Assembly (NCBI GenBank): GCA_022843745.1
Contig: JALHNB010000016.1
Coordinates: 1-53,108 of the forward strand
Direction: 5' to 3'
DNA from: Anaerolineae bacterium
Lineage (GTDB): Bacteria; Chloroflexota; Anaerolineae; Aggregatilineales; Phototrophicaceae
DNA length: 53,108 bases
Shown: positions 8,988 through 16,998 of the stretch, piece by piece
How positions within the stretch are numbered: position 1 is the stretch's first letter
Layout: each line of letters starts with the position of its first letter
The notes under the pieces: generated by a model
Told to the model about the DNA's origin: nothing
Databases searched by the model: none
What the model saw: the letters and a program-made list of their open reading frames with translations, nothing else
Program-made: the position numbers and the translations under genes

Positions 8988-9110
8988 AGACTTGTGTACC
9001 GCTGATTGGGGTTGACTGTTAAAGTTGTATACCCTTGATTTGGGTAACTGTTGAAATTGTGTACCCCTTAATTTGGGTAACTGTTGAAGATGTATATCGG
9101 GTATGCTCTT
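8988..9110 (+). repeat. Tandem imperfect 33-bp repeats upstream of the phosphosignalling operon
   Basis: About three and a half copies of a 32-33 bp unit lie head to tail: 8988-9020, 9021-9052, 9053-9085 and a partial copy at 9086-9110. Each full unit contains TTGTRTACC, then an AT-rich centre, then GGGT and ACTGTT. Within a unit, TACCC and GGGTA form a small inverted repeat. The array ends about 20 bases before the first gene of the operon. The rest of the 8849-9130 gap shows no other gene. Confidence 0.75.
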
Positions 9111-9130
9111 GATGTTCGGAGGTATCGCTT

Positions 9131-9637
9131 ATGCAGTGTCCTAATTGCAAACATTGGAATGAAGATGGTTCTCGTTTCTGCGAAGAATGTGGTTTCGAGC
9201 TGAAGGAAGAAAGTCGCGCATCGGTTTCCGTTTCTGTGCGCCCGGCTGATGCTTTACCAATTCCACAACCTGATTTACCCCAACCACCCCCACAGACTTT
9301 AATTCCGATTGATGCGCCACCCGCCGCGCCTTATACTGGCCCTCGGCTTGTGCTGAATTCCACTGGCTCGATCTTCAAGCTGGGCGACGCAGCCGTGATC
9401 GGACGCGAAGACGCTTCTCTGCAAATTGATTTCGATGGCTACCCAGAAGGTAAATACATAAGCCACCGACATGCTCAGGTCATCAAAATGAACGGCAAAT
9501 ACTATCTTGAAGACCTCGGCAGTTCGAATCACACTTATGTAAACGACATTAAGCTGGCAGAAGGTCAGGCCGAGCCGCTGCAAGAAGGCGATAAAGTACG
9601 CTTCGGTAAAATTGAGTTAACGTTTCATGAGTCATAA
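9131..9637 (+). CDS. Zinc ribbon-FHA domain protein
   Basis: The start follows a good ribosome binding site (GGAGGT, 9118-9123). Residues 1-22 form a CxxC...CxxC zinc ribbon (C3, C6, C17, C20). A proline-rich linker (about 40-68) leads to an FHA domain (about 70-166). The phosphothreonine-binding residues are visible: GRE at 91-93, S111 and H114 in SHRHAQV, and SSNHTYVN at 131-138. FHA domains read phosphothreonine, so this is the likely reader or substrate of the kinase encoded next. The following gene starts four bases after the stop. There is no signal peptide; the protein is cytoplasmic. Domain calls are firm, the partner is inference. Confidence 0.92.
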   Translation: MQCPNCKHWNEDGSRFCEECGFELKEESRASVSVSVRPADALPIPQPDLPQPPPQTLIPIDAPPAAPYTGPRLVLNSTGSIFKLGDAAVIGREDASLQIDFDGYPEGKYISHRHAQVIKMNGKYYLEDLGSSNHTYVNDIKLAEGQAEPLQEGDKVRFGKIELTFHES

Positions 9638-9640
9638 ACC

Positions 9641-11764
9641 ATGAGTACAGAAACGACAGCAACAATTGAGTGTCCGCATTGCCACAAGATGACCTCCAAT
9701 GCAAGCGGATTCTGCGATGAGTGTGGGCTGGAACTGGCGACCCAGGCATTAAAGCCAGTCACAGCAGCGCAGCTTATGCAAACGGGCACAATGGAAATGG
9801 CTGACCGTTCCAAATGTCCCAACTGTGGTCATGCCTTACGCCCTAACGCGCGTCACTGCCCCAACTGTGGCAAAAAGCTGCCACGTGCCGATGCACCAGT
9901 TGCACCTAAAGCGGACGGCCCACCGAGTGCACTTCAGGTTGGTCTGGTCATCGCAGACCGCTATGGCCTGGAGAGTGTGCTTGGCGAAGGCGGCATGGGA
10001 CGCGCCTGGAAAGCTTTTGATCGCAATCTCAAAAAATATGTTGTCATTAAAACGATGGTGGCGCAAGACGATGCGCTGCGCCGGGAATTGCAAAAAGAAG
10101 CTGAAGTTCTCATCAACATCCGGCATCCCAATATCATCTCCGTATTCGACTTTTTTTCTGTCGAAAATGAATTGTGCTATGTCATGGAGTTCGTCTCCGG
10201 GCCAAGCTGGGCAGATGAAATCGAAGAACCAGGGACGCGCAAACTCGTGCTGCCCATGTCAGCGGAACAGGCGCTTTCACGTGTAAAAGGTCTGCTACCC
10301 GCTTTTCGCTATTTGCATGACCTTAAGCCACCGATCATTTATTGCGATTTTAAGCCGTCTAACGTGAAGGGCATGACACTCGCCAACGGCGATCAGATCG
10401 AAGTTCTGCTCGATTTCGGCACGGCTTATAAATATGACCCCAAAGTTCCGCCCAAGCCCGCGCGTGGCACACCGGGCTATCACTCCCAGCAAGCCCAACA
10501 TCCCGACTGGCGCGACGACTATTTCACGATTGGTCGCACGATTGCCGAGCTTATCGGTATGGCCGAAGTCCACACCGAGCAATATCGTTTTACACTCACG
10601 CCACCTGACCAATTTCCCTGGATTCAATATGACGAATCCCTGCGGTATCTGGTTGAATGGCTGACCGCGCCAGAACGCGATGATCGCCCGCAAAATGTGG
10701 ATGCGATTATGGCCGAAATCGACGGCGTGATGGGCTATGTTAAAGGCCAGAAGCCCGATGCACGCGCTATGAAACAGCATCGTCAGAAAGCTAACTTCGC
10801 CGGAGTCACGGTAGAAACGATGCGTGCTGCAACCCGCACAGGCATGGTCACAGGCACAGCCAAGATTGACCTCCCCCAAGCGCCGCCAACCAATCCTGCT
10901 TCGACAGTTTTACTGAGCGCACAGGAAGCGTATCAACAGCGCGACATGACGCGGGCGCTGCTGCTGGCAAATCAGGCCATCAATAATAACGGTGGCGCCT
11001 CCGCCTATATTCTGCGTTCGCTGATTCACAACCAAACCGGCAATATCGGCGATGCAGAAACCGACCTCAAATACGCACAGAGCATGTCCGATCCGCAGGT
11101 TCGCTGGGAAATGCTGCTTGCCGAGGGACAGTTACTCGAAAATTCAGGAAAATTCGAAGAGGCTGCCGAACGCTACCGCCGGATGATGGCTTTGAAACCG
11201 GGCGATCATCGCGGACGTTTACTGCTGGCCGATCTTTACCGCCGAAGCAATAACCATAATCAGGCGATCAACGAATATCGCGCGATTATCCAGGCGAAAC
11301 CCGGTGTTGGCCCAGCTTATCTGGGTGCTTCAAAAGCTTATCTCGCCAACGATCAGCTTGAAGATGCGATCAAGGTATTAGAGGACGTGAGCAGCCGCAA
11401 CACCAGCTACAACGAAGTCATGATGGAATTGATTGCACTTTACAACCAGAAAGCGATGAGTGGCAATGCAACGATCCTGGAACAGACTGCCCGTGCGGTT
11501 GATGTACTACAGGAAAATGGCATCGAGTCGCGCGTATTTTATCGACTGATCGCCGAATTTTATTACACAGCATTCCAGATCGCGAAAGCTACGGGTCAAC
11601 TGCCACAGGTCACATGGCCGGATGAGAAGATTACGAGTATCGCGGATTTATCCAGAGCCAATGAACGCGCATGGCGTGAATACCTGACACGCGATGAAGA
11701 AGCAGATCGCGACGACATTATCAATAACCGCATCATGAACGCACGTACATGGGCGTTGATTTAG
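9641..11764 (+). CDS. Zinc ribbon-Ser/Thr protein kinase-TPR protein
   Basis: The 707-residue protein begins with two zinc ribbons (C11/C14/C25/C28 and C59/C62/C73/C76). A eukaryotic-type kinase domain spans about 103-375: glycine loop GEGGMG (115-120), ATP lysine in VVIKTM (K137), catalytic loop YCDFKPSN (D236, N241), DFG (D258) and GTPGY (276-280). The residues before the catalytic Asp are Y-C instead of the usual H-R, so this is a non-RD kinase. From about 420 to 630 there are TPR-type helical repeats (for example NSGKFEEAAERYRRMMALKPGD). No membrane segment is present, unlike PknB-type receptors. Neighbours supply an FHA reader, a vWA protein and a PP2C phosphatase. Confidence 0.93.
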   Translation: MSTETTATIECPHCHKMTSNASGFCDECGLELATQALKPVTAAQLMQTGTMEMADRSKCPNCGHALRPNARHCPNCGKKLPRADAPVAPKADGPPSALQVGLVIADRYGLESVLGEGGMGRAWKAFDRNLKKYVVIKTMVAQDDALRRELQKEAEVLINIRHPNIISVFDFFSVENELCYVMEFVSGPSWADEIEEPGTRKLVLPMSAEQALSRVKGLLPAFRYLHDLKPPIIYCDFKPSNVKGMTLANGDQIEVLLDFGTAYKYDPKVPPKPARGTPGYHSQQAQHPDWRDDYFTIGRTIAELIGMAEVHTEQYRFTLTPPDQFPWIQYDESLRYLVEWLTAPERDDRPQNVDAIMAEIDGVMGYVKGQKPDARAMKQHRQKANFAGVTVETMRAATRTGMVTGTAKIDLPQAPPTNPASTVLLSAQEAYQQRDMTRALLLANQAINNNGGASAYILRSLIHNQTGNIGDAETDLKYAQSMSDPQVRWEMLLAEGQLLENSGKFEEAAERYRRMMALKPGDHRGRLLLADLYRRSNNHNQAINEYRAIIQAKPGVGPAYLGASKAYLANDQLEDAIKVLEDVSSRNTSYNEVMMELIALYNQKAMSGNATILEQTARAVDVLQENGIESRVFYRLIAEFYYTAFQIAKATGQLPQVTWPDEKITSIADLSRANERAWREYLTRDEEADRDDIINNRIMNARTWALI

Positions 11765-11777
11765 GCAAGAGGGGAAA

Positions 11778-13019
11778 ATGACAAACGCATTTAGCTTTAA
11801 GGTGTACTACAACCCACATATCAACCCGACCACCAACTCTTTCTGGGGTGTGGTGTCGATTGCTGCGAACGAAACGTCACAGCAGGCACAGGAAACAGTC
11901 ATCTCGCTCATCTGCGATGTATCCGGCTCAATGCAGGGTGCGAAATTTAACAACATGATCGAAACGACAGAGGACCTGCTACGCACCGCGCCAGATGGTC
12001 TGCTGTTGAATGTTGTCGTGTTCTATAACACCGGCGAGGAGGTTGTTCCCATCACCTTGCTTCAGCCAGGGATGAATCGCGAATCGCTCGTGCAAACTTT
12101 CCGCCGCAATATGAAGCGCGTTCAGGTTTTTGGCGGTACATCTATGTCCACAGGCATCGAGCAGGCACTCCGTGCGCAGGAAGCTGTACCCGGAAATGTC
12201 GCTCGTTACGGGATTTTCCTGAGCGATGGGCAAAATACGGAGCCTGAATCCCAACTTGCTGCCGCTGTCAAAAAGGCTGCTGATGCCCGTATGCACCTGT
12301 GCGCCTACGGTTATGGGAAAGACTGGGATGCCCAACAACTCACGCTGATGGCGCAAATTACGCAGGGCTGGATGCCAAAAGCAGTGCCGGAAGCCGATGC
12401 CTTACGCGCAGAATTTTCAGCACTGGTTGCCCGCATGGCAAAAACCGTTGCCTCCGATGTGGCATTGCAGCTTTGGACACCTGTGGGTGCGCGTATTCTG
12501 TCACTCTCTCAGGCTTATCCCGATTGGGTGCGTGGAGAGGCCGCACCGCAGGGCGACGATCACACCTGGGTTGTACCTGTTCCGCCGATGTCGTCCAAAG
12601 ATCATCGTGATTTTGTCGTCCATATTGAACTCGCGAACGTCGGCGCACGGGTATTGGCGTGCAGGCCGTCGGTTGTCTATGTCGCTGGTGGGCAGCGTGT
12701 CGAAGAAAAAGGCGACCAATCCACATGGATGATTCTGGAACAAACTAATGACCCTGCACTTTATAATCAGGTTCATCCGGTAGTCGCGGGCTATCTCGGA
12801 CAAGGCCAGCTTGCCAGTTCAACCCGCGCCATGACCGAAGCGCTGGCCGCCGGAGATCAGACCGCCGCAGAACGTCATCGCACCGAAGCGCTGGAAATCG
12901 CCCAGGCCACCGGCAACCGCCCCATGACCGAAATTTTGCAGGCTGCCGGAAGTGGCAGCGAAGTTGCGCGTAAGACGGCTGCGTTGGGAACATCAACCGT
13001 CAGCCTGACTGAAGAATAG
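11778..13019 (+). CDS. vWA domain protein
   Basis: The start follows AGAGGGGAAA. The vWA domain (about 40-225) has a full MIDAS metal site: DVSGS (D47, S49, S51), the Thr in GGTSMSTGIE, and Asp in FLSDGQN. After it comes a beta-rich region with PVGARILSLSQ and a helical C-terminal part (about 335-400) rich in Ala and Glu. vWA domains bind proteins through a coordinated metal and often act as scaffolds. The pairing with a Ser/Thr kinase and PP2C resembles the TerY-P triad known from comparative genomics. No Ter genes are present here, so that parallel is structural only. Confidence 0.9.
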   Translation: MTNAFSFKVYYNPHINPTTNSFWGVVSIAANETSQQAQETVISLICDVSGSMQGAKFNNMIETTEDLLRTAPDGLLLNVVVFYNTGEEVVPITLLQPGMNRESLVQTFRRNMKRVQVFGGTSMSTGIEQALRAQEAVPGNVARYGIFLSDGQNTEPESQLAAAVKKAADARMHLCAYGYGKDWDAQQLTLMAQITQGWMPKAVPEADALRAEFSALVARMAKTVASDVALQLWTPVGARILSLSQAYPDWVRGEAAPQGDDHTWVVPVPPMSSKDHRDFVVHIELANVGARVLACRPSVVYVAGGQRVEEKGDQSTWMILEQTNDPALYNQVHPVVAGYLGQGQLASSTRAMTEALAAGDQTAAERHRTEALEIAQATGNRPMTEILQAAGSGSEVARKTAALGTSTVSLTEE

Positions 13020-13027
13020 CTCAATTC

Positions 13028-13579
13028 ATGAGCGCTGAATCTTCGGTTAATCGCAAGCCTTGCCCCAAGTGTGGACACGCCAACCGTCCGACGGCGAAAG
13101 TCTGCTCAAAATGTGGGTATGGCTTTGTTTCCGTGCGTGAGGACGGCGCACTGCGCAAATTCTGTACGCAATGCGGCACGGAAAATCGAATCCGGGCGCG
13201 GGTATGTGTTCAATGTGGGAAACTTTTTCGCGGTGTTCGCCCTGTCATCAAGGTGCGCGGGCAAAAATGGTGTCCGCAGTGTGGCAAACCGCGCCGCCAG
13301 CAGGCAAAAGTATGTTCCAACTGTGGCTATCGCTTCAAAATTATTCCACACGAAGAACCCCTTGTCCCGCAAGCTCCGCATCCCCTCACGCTGCCTCGGC
13401 AGTTTGACCTGCCACCTGTGCTGCCCCCGGAGCGCACACCGAAACGGCCTGTACCGCTTGAGGGTGAACCCGCACCCTATCTCACCAACGATGAAATTAA
13501 TCAGCTTCGTGGAGGCGGCGTGTATAATCAAAATCTTGCGGCGCGTGTTCTCTACACATTCACCAGGAAAAAGCGTTGA
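13028..13579 (+). CDS. Triple zinc-ribbon protein
   Basis: The 183-residue protein consists of three successive CxxC...CxxC zinc ribbons (CPKCGHANRPTAKVCSKCG, then FCTQCG...CVQCG, then WCPQCG...CSNCG), about 30-35 residues apart. A proline-rich linker and a short conserved-looking tail (YLTNDEINQLRGGGVYNQ) follow. It has no catalytic motif. The ribbons match those fused to the FHA protein and the kinase in the same operon, so it may be an adaptor linking these proteins. The gene starts eight bases after the vWA gene and overlaps the phosphatase gene by one base. Confidence 0.88.
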   Translation: MSAESSVNRKPCPKCGHANRPTAKVCSKCGYGFVSVREDGALRKFCTQCGTENRIRARVCVQCGKLFRGVRPVIKVRGQKWCPQCGKPRRQQAKVCSNCGYRFKIIPHEEPLVPQAPHPLTLPRQFDLPPVLPPERTPKRPVPLEGEPAPYLTNDEINQLRGGGVYNQNLAARVLYTFTRKKR

Positions 13580-14511
13580 TGACCATCTACCACTACATCC
13601 AGGCTTCGATTGAGCATCTTGAACGCTGCGAAGACGCTTTTATGATTTTTCCCGGCAACGGCAAAGCACCCGTTTATTCGGCGATTGACGGCATGGGGGG
13701 ACACCAGCGGCAGACGGCAAGCGGCGAAATGATTACCGGGCGTGAAGCTTCGCAAATGGTACGCAGTGTTTTGATCGAAGATTTGCAGCATCTCCCGGCA
13801 GACGTAGATGGCTCCCCTGGCGGTTTAGCCGAACAGCGCGTGATTGCGGCTATCAATCGCGCACACCAGCGAGTCTATAATGAGCTTAATCTGGGCGGTG
13901 CGCTGCCGCTAAACCAGTGTGTGGGCGCAGTCGCAACCGTTGTCGTCGTCTGCGAAAACGGCCAACGGTTACTCACCGTACAGGTCGGCGATACACGCGG
14001 CTATTTATTTTCAATCGACGAGATTATTCAGCTTTGCCCGGATGAGGATAATGTCGAACATCTCGTCCGGCAAGGCGCTTTGAGCAGCGAAGACGGCTCA
14101 CGTGTTACCGAAATTCTCAACAGCTACGATGGCGTGAACCTCCCCAAAGCTGAAGGCACGATCACCATTGGCGGGCAGCCCTATGAACTCTATCTGGCAT
14201 GGCGCTGGTTTATGGTGGGCAACAGCGCCCTCAATATCCCCGGCGCGAATATCGTCATCAGTGCGCTTGGCATCCACGCCGCTAATCCTCTGCCACTATC
14301 GTCCCGAATCGAAGTTGGCGCAGGCGACAAAATATTCCTGTGTTCGGACGGCTTGTATAAAAATCTGACCGAGGCGGAGATTCTGGCTGGATTGCAGCAA
14401 CCCGGCGATGGCGCGACTCCACTGGGCGAGGCCGCCTATGCGCGTTCACAGGATCGCAGCAACCGCCGCCGGACACCGGACGACATTACCGCGATCATCG
14501 TGGAACTTTGA
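13579..14511 (+). CDS. PP2C-family protein phosphatase
   Basis: The ATG at 13579 is chosen; it overlaps the previous stop in TGATG and keeps the operon coupled. An in-frame TTG one codon earlier is less likely. PP2C motifs in order are AIDGMGGH (D37, metal), VQVGDTRGYLF, CSDGL and PDDITAIIVEL, so all metal-coordinating aspartates are present. A segment around YELYLAWRWFMVGN appears inserted relative to compact PP2C enzymes. The 310-residue length is somewhat above the bacterial minimum of about 240. The enzyme removes phosphate from Ser/Thr and probably reverses the kinase of this operon. It is the last gene of the cluster and convergent with the next one. Confidence 0.92.
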   Translation: MTIYHYIQASIEHLERCEDAFMIFPGNGKAPVYSAIDGMGGHQRQTASGEMITGREASQMVRSVLIEDLQHLPADVDGSPGGLAEQRVIAAINRAHQRVYNELNLGGALPLNQCVGAVATVVVVCENGQRLLTVQVGDTRGYLFSIDEIIQLCPDEDNVEHLVRQGALSSEDGSRVTEILNSYDGVNLPKAEGTITIGGQPYELYLAWRWFMVGNSALNIPGANIVISALGIHAANPLPLSSRIEVGAGDKIFLCSDGLYKNLTEAEILAGLQQPGDGATPLGEAAYARSQDRSNRRRTPDDITAIIVEL

Positions 14512-14528
14512 ATTTTTCTACTCGATAG

Positions 14529-15959
14529 CTAAAGTTCGCGATAGCGGTGATAAATGCCAACCGCGACCAGTGCCATCACCAGCAGATAACCTAACACGCC
14601 AAAAAGCACCTGATTGCGCGGCAAAGAATCGCGCTGCGCATTCCAGATGTCGTCAAATACAGTCCGGTTAATCTGATTGACCTGCTCCATCGCCTGAGTA
14701 AAACGACCAAATGCTTCTTCACTGCCGCCCGCATCAGAACGGGTATTCAATTCGACTGCGCCTGTTAAGTCACCTGTTTTAATCAACTCACGCAGTTGGG
14801 TGTTAATGGTACGGTAATCGATAAACGCGAGACGCGCTTGTTCCAACGCTTCCGCCTCCCCCGCGAACGTGATATTCGCCATCAATGGCACAACACCGTC
14901 CAAAATATCGCTGGCAGAGGTGATTTGCTGTGCTGTCGCCACCACAGAGGAATTGGGTGTATCTGCACCCACGAGAAATGATTGATCCATACATCCCGGC
15001 GCTCCGCACAGGCGCAGTTCAACCGACTGCACATTATCATCAAAAATCTGATGCCAGTATTTTGGGCGCAAATAGTCGATAATCGTGCTGCTTTCGGCGC
15101 GATTCGCCTGATTTGCCACCACCAGCACGCGCGAACTGCCGCTGATGCTGTAATACGAATCACGAATCATCGTATTAAGCTGCCCTGGCATCTGCGTGAG
15201 GTTAATCACCATTAAGCCGATTAACACCCAACCCAAAATCGCGGCGACGTCAATGCCAGGAGTCAGATAGCGGCGAACTTTTTGGCGCAGCCAGAATGAG
15301 AGATAGGTCAACCCAAGCGCCAGCCCGACAGCCGGGATGACCAGCAAAATGACTTGTGCGATAATTCCGGCTTCGGCTTGTTCACCTTCGTCCACCATCG
15401 CCTGGAAATTGAGCGCCTCTAATTCCTGTAGCGCTGGGATGATTCGATTGCGAAGATGATTATCGGCAGAGAGATATTCGCGCCGTGCTGCCTCGATATT
15501 ACTGCGCTGCGAGAGTAGATTGCTCACATGTCGCCAGAAACGGCTGTAGGTATAGGTATCGGCAACAGTAAAAGCGGTTTGATCTTCTGGCGTATGTAAG
15601 TTTTCGCGAAGAATGAACATTTGGTCACGAAAACGATGAAAATTGCGGAAAATGTTATTTTGCGCCTGCTCAAACAAAGGTGTATCGGATGTCAGCGCGG
15701 CGTAATCGGCGGTAGCCTGGCTGGTATTGGCGAGATATTGAAGTGCTTGTTCGGCGGCATCGACATTGGTGCTGTTGACGATGGCGATATTCTCAAACAT
15801 CGCATAAGTGCTGTTATAAGCATTCACCGCGAGCGAAATAACGATCAGCGCGACCAATATCGCCACTCCCCCGGCAGCAACGAGGCGATAGCGCGTTTGC
15901 CAGCGAAACCCAGTTTGGCTTACTTCGCGATGAGGCACAGCAGCTTGAACAGCAGACAT
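14529..15959 (-). CDS. Four-helix membrane protein with large extracytoplasmic domains, unknown function
   Basis: The ATG at 15959 (MSAVQAAVPHREVSQ) is preferred over an upstream in-frame TTG; AAGGA lies ten bases before it. The protein is about 476 residues. Membrane helices lie near residues 26-48, 200-222 and 232-255 and at the C-terminus (NQVLFGVLGYLLVMALVAVGIY). Between the first and second is a long helical region (AEQALQYLANTSQATADYAAL), like the four-helix sensor bundle of chemoreceptors. A second such region follows helix three. There is no HAMP, kinase or methyl-accepting domain. The gene is convergent with the phosphatase gene, 17 bases away, and could be a sensor for that cluster; this is speculative. 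Confidence 0.75.
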   Translation of the reverse strand: MSAVQAAVPHREVSQTGFRWQTRYRLVAAGGVAILVALIVISLAVNAYNSTYAMFENIAIVNSTNVDAAEQALQYLANTSQATADYAALTSDTPLFEQAQNNIFRNFHRFRDQMFILRENLHTPEDQTAFTVADTYTYSRFWRHVSNLLSQRSNIEAARREYLSADNHLRNRIIPALQELEALNFQAMVDEGEQAEAGIIAQVILLVIPAVGLALGLTYLSFWLRQKVRRYLTPGIDVAAILGWVLIGLMVINLTQMPGQLNTMIRDSYYSISGSSRVLVVANQANRAESSTIIDYLRPKYWHQIFDDNVQSVELRLCGAPGCMDQSFLVGADTPNSSVVATAQQITSASDILDGVVPLMANITFAGEAEALEQARLAFIDYRTINTQLRELIKTGDLTGAVELNTRSDAGGSEEAFGRFTQAMEQVNQINRTVFDDIWNAQRDSLPRNQVLFGVLGYLLVMALVAVGIYHRYREL

Positions 15960-16004
15960 TATTAGCGCATCCTTGATTATCAAACTTCTCTCAAAATGTC
16001 AGTT

Positions 16005-16033
16005 GTAGGGGCTGGTCTGAGACCCGCCCCTAC
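16005..16033. repeat. Palindromic GTAGGGGC...GCCCCTAC element
   Basis: GTAGGGGC (16005-16012) pairs with GCCCCTAC (16026-16033), and an inner GGTC/GACC stem closes on a TGA loop. It lies between two divergently transcribed genes, so it is not a normal terminator position. Related palindromes occur at 38033-38062, 47098-47120 and around 32695-32912. Confidence 0.75.
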
Positions 16034-16127
16034 CAAACCATCATAGACCATCCGGCATGATGCCGCAAACGGGTAATTTGGCTACAATCATGGTGTCTGT
16101 TGATTACACAAAACTTAAGGACAAAAA

Positions 16128-16823
16128 ATGACCGAGAAAGTAGATTATAAGGCCTGGATGACACAACCGTTGATCTGGGCGGAGCGCTGCCGGGGACGCG
16201 GACTCGTCTGGACACCCGATGCAAGCTGGTTTATCAACGATCCACTTGGCCCCAAGCCGCATTCGCACGACGACGCTACCGAAATTCTCTATATATCACA
16301 GGGCAGCATGGAGATCGAAGTCGGCGGCAGCAAGCGGATTTACAATGCAGGCGATCTGATCCTGATGCCACCGGACAAATTTCATAATTACTGGTTTAAG
16401 GGAAGCGAAACCGTTTGCCTGTTCGTTGCCGTCGCCCCGAACCACAAATATAACCGCTGGCGTTTGAAAGATTTCAAGCCGGGCGCACACGAAGGCGATA
16501 CGCCTTATGCCAATGTCTATGAAACCGATCAGCTTCCGTCTGATGCCCATTTCGAATCGAAGCGCGTCACCCTCAATCCTGGCGAGTCGGAAGGCTTACA
16601 CAGTTTCGACCTTCAAGACCGCATTATCTACGTCGTTAGCGGGACAGCCAGCCTGAAATTGAACGCGCTCTCCGGGCCGCTGACGGCGCACCAGTATCAG
16701 CACATTCCGGCTACTGTTCGCCACGAAATCAGCAACGCCGGATATGAGCCGCTGGTTTATATGTCGTTTATGATTACCGACCCTTACACTGCCCACAGCA
16801 CCGAACCAGAAGAGCATGATTAG
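16128..16823 (+). CDS. Bicupin protein
   Basis: Two cupin beta-barrels lie in tandem in 231 residues. The first (about 35-110) has the metal-binding set HSHDDATE...MPPDKFHNYWF (two His, Glu, later His) and GDLILMPP. The second (about 140-220) has LNPGESEGLHSFD...IPATVRHEISNAG, with fewer metal ligands. Bicupins include dioxygenases, isomerases and sugar or amino-acid binding proteins, so the substrate cannot be told. The start follows AAGGACAAAAA. A 13-bp palindrome (CGGCAT-G-ATGCCG, 16053-16065) lies upstream. The gene is monocistronic or loosely linked to the ABC importer that follows. Confidence 0.85.
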   Translation: MTEKVDYKAWMTQPLIWAERCRGRGLVWTPDASWFINDPLGPKPHSHDDATEILYISQGSMEIEVGGSKRIYNAGDLILMPPDKFHNYWFKGSETVCLFVAVAPNHKYNRWRLKDFKPGAHEGDTPYANVYETDQLPSDAHFESKRVTLNPGESEGLHSFDLQDRIIYVVSGTASLKLNALSGPLTAHQYQHIPATVRHEISNAGYEPLVYMSFMITDPYTAHSTEPEEHD

Positions 16824-16849
16824 AGTCTGATAATCATTTCAGATGATTT

Positions 16850-16878
16850 TTGCGACATTGTGTGGCAAAGGCTATACT
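16850..16878 (+). promoter_or_regulatory. Predicted sigma70 promoter of the family 5 importer
   Basis: A -35 box TTGCGA (16850-16855) and a -10 box TATACT (16873-16878) are separated by exactly 17 bases. Transcription would start near 16885, leaving a leader of about 115 bases before the binding-protein gene. Confidence 0.55.
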
Positions 16879-16906
16879 TTTCGAACCTTAATGACACTCG
16901 AAAAGT
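16876..16906. promoter_or_regulatory. Inverted repeat over the transcription start, operator candidate
   Basis: Perfect 9-bp arms ACTTTTCGA (16876-16884) and TCGAAAAGT (16898-16906) have centres 22 bases apart, two helical turns. The repeat overlaps the predicted -10 box and start site, where a dimeric repressor would act. Confidence 0.5.
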
Positions 16907-16998
16907 AATTAATCTAAAGTTGATGGATTTTCCGTTAACAAGTTAGATGCTGATTTCATGAGGTGTCGGCATTTTTCGTAAAACACAAGGAGTAAAGC

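Noticed and set aside
8988-9110. CRISPR array
   Set aside because: Units are contiguous without unique spacers and diverge from each other; no cas genes are present in the window.
9131-14511. Phage or conflict island
   Set aside because: Genes nearby are housekeeping and no integrase, attachment site or toxin is visible; a signalling operon is the simpler reading.
16832-16848. Hairpin AATCAT/ATGATT as terminator of the bicupin gene
   Set aside because: The stem is only six A/T-rich pairs and no adequate T tract follows before the next promoter; too weak to call.
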